A stretch of DNA of 15,799 nucleotides from Opitutaceae bacterium (GTDB lineage: Bacteria > Verrucomicrobiota > Verrucomicrobiia > Opitutales > Opitutaceae). Within the stretch, counting starts at the first letter, position 1; each line of letters starts with the position of its first letter. This document shows, piece after piece, positions 15,023 through 15,799 of this stretch. Below the pieces are notes generated by a model. It was given only the letters and a program-made list of their open reading frames with translations. It made no database searches and had not been told where the DNA came from. Both the position numbers and the translations under genes were made by a program. The stretch is taken from NCBI GenBank assembly GCA_025352845.1, contig JANXSC010000371.1:1-15799 (forward strand), read 5' to 3'.

Positions 15023-15799
15023 ATGAAAATTCCGATCCTCGATCTCAAACCCGCCTACGACGAGCTGCGTGCCGAACTCGATGCGGCTTACCACCGCGTA
15101 ATGGAGTCGGGCTGGCTGCTGTTGGGAAAAGAACTGGAAGCCTTCGAAGCGGAATACGCCGCGAGCGTCGGCGTGAAGCATTGCGTCGGCGTGGCCAACG
15201 GCCTTGAGGCCATGCAGCTCGTCTTGATGGCGCGCGGCATCGGTGCGGGCGACGAAGTGATCGTGCCCTCGCACGGCTATATCGCGACGTGGCTCGCCGT
15301 CACGCACGTCGGCGCGCGCCCCGTGCCCTGCGAGCCCGACCCTGCCACCTACAACCTCGATCCGGCGCGCCTCGAAGCGCTCATCACCCCGCGCACGAAA
15401 GCGATCCTGCCTATTCACCTCTATGGCCAGACTGCCGACATGGCGGCCATCAACGCCATCGCGGCGCGCCACGGTCTCTTCGTGCTGGAGGATGCGGCGC
15501 AGTCGCACGGCGCACGCTGCCACGATCGCGCGGCGGGCGCACTCGGCCACGCGGCGGGAGTGAGCTTTTATCCGAGCAAGAACCTTGGCGCGATGGCTGA
15601 CGGCGGCGCCGTCACGACGAACGACGACATGCTCGCCGAAAAAATCCGCCACCTGCGCAACTATGGCTCGAAGGTCCGCTATCAAAACGAATTCATCGGG
15701 CTCAACTCGCGACTCAGCGAATTACAGGCGGCCTTTCTGCGCGCGAAGCTGCCGCGTCTCGCTGAATGGAACGCGCGCCGCGCGGCGCGCGCCGCGCGG
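15023..15799 (+). CDS. DegT/DnrJ/EryC1 sugar aminotransferase, FdtB/QdtB-like, partial at right edge
   Basis: The first 259 residues of a PLP-dependent sugar aminotransferase; the gene continues past the window. It begins MKIPILDLKPAYDELRAELD, the usual start of this family. Asp157 in EDAAQSHGA (156-164) should contact the pyridine nitrogen. Lys186 in SFYPSKNLGA (181-190) is the expected Schiff-base lysine. NYGSKVRYQNEFIGLNSRLS (213-232), followed by ELQAA, is typical of the group that aminates 3-keto-6-deoxy dTDP-sugars (FdtB/QdtB); the exact sugar cannot be fixed from sequence alone. Members usually run to about 360-380 residues, so roughly a third is missing. The ATG at 15023 lies one base after the preceding stop. 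Together with the glycosyltransferase it points to a cluster making an amino-sugar-containing surface glycan. Confidence 0.92.
   Translation, partial: MKIPILDLKPAYDELRAELDAAYHRVMESGWLLLGKELEAFEAEYAASVGVKHCVGVANGLEAMQLVLMARGIGAGDEVIVPSHGYIATWLAVTHVGARPVPCEPDPATYNLDPARLEALITPRTKAILPIHLYGQTADMAAINAIAARHGLFVLEDAAQSHGARCHDRAAGALGHAAGVSFYPSKNLGAMADGGAVTTNDDMLAEKIRHLRNYGSKVRYQNEFIGLNSRLSELQAAFLRAKLPRLAEWNARRAARAAR

Overview
The window is GC-rich and densely coded. It looks like a chromosomal segment of an aerobic Gram-negative bacterium, most likely from the Verrucomicrobiota (Opitutaceae-like). That assignment is an inference from gene content, the act gene order and the style of the intergenic repeats; no rRNA or other marker gene is present. 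The cell has an outer membrane (TolC-family protein, LolC/FtsX-like permease) and a respiratory chain built on alternative complex III.

Region 1 (1-8756, all on the minus strand, so read from right to left) is a complete alternative complex III (ACIII, act) operon. Its order is a 65-residue exported protein, actA (pentahaem cytochrome c), actB (large iron-sulfur / molybdopterin-fold subunit), actC (NrfD-like membrane subunit), actD (DUF3341), actE (monohaem cytochrome c), actF (second NrfD-like membrane subunit), a 110-residue single-span membrane protein, and the first 25 codons of another gene, possibly a haem-copper oxidase subunit. Genes overlap or sit a few bases apart, with one exception: 111 bases between actB and actC carry two adjacent, almost perfect palindromes of REP/BIME type, followed by a clear Shine-Dalgarno sequence for actC. 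ACIII oxidises quinol at the membrane and passes electrons through its Fe-S clusters and haems to a terminal oxidase.

Region 2 (8757-8921) is the 165-base gap ahead of the act operon. It should hold the operon promoter, but I see no convincing consensus, only a short direct repeat.

Region 3 (8922-13420, minus strand) is a four-gene tripartite export operon: TolC-like outer-membrane channel, HlyD/MacA-type adaptor, LolC/FtsX-like permease and LolD/MacB-type ATPase. The genes overlap or are closely spaced, and they presumably form one ATP-driven envelope-spanning pump or lipid/lipoprotein exporter of unknown substrate.

Region 4 (13421-13599) separates divergent transcription units and contains an interrupted inverted repeat made of GTGAAA/GTGAGA-type units.

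Region 5 (13600-15799, plus strand) starts a surface-polysaccharide or glycan cluster. It has a methyltransferase-glycosyltransferase (GT2) fusion and, one base later, a DegT/DnrJ/EryC1 sugar aminotransferase of the FdtB/QdtB type that runs off the right edge.

I did not find a CRISPR array, tRNA, rRNA, transposase, phage gene or clearly undescribed defence-like system. The most unusual material is the paired palindrome inside the act operon, the two small proteins flanking the ACIII genes, the repeat in the divergent intergenic region, and the LolC-like permease placed in a TolC/HlyD operon.
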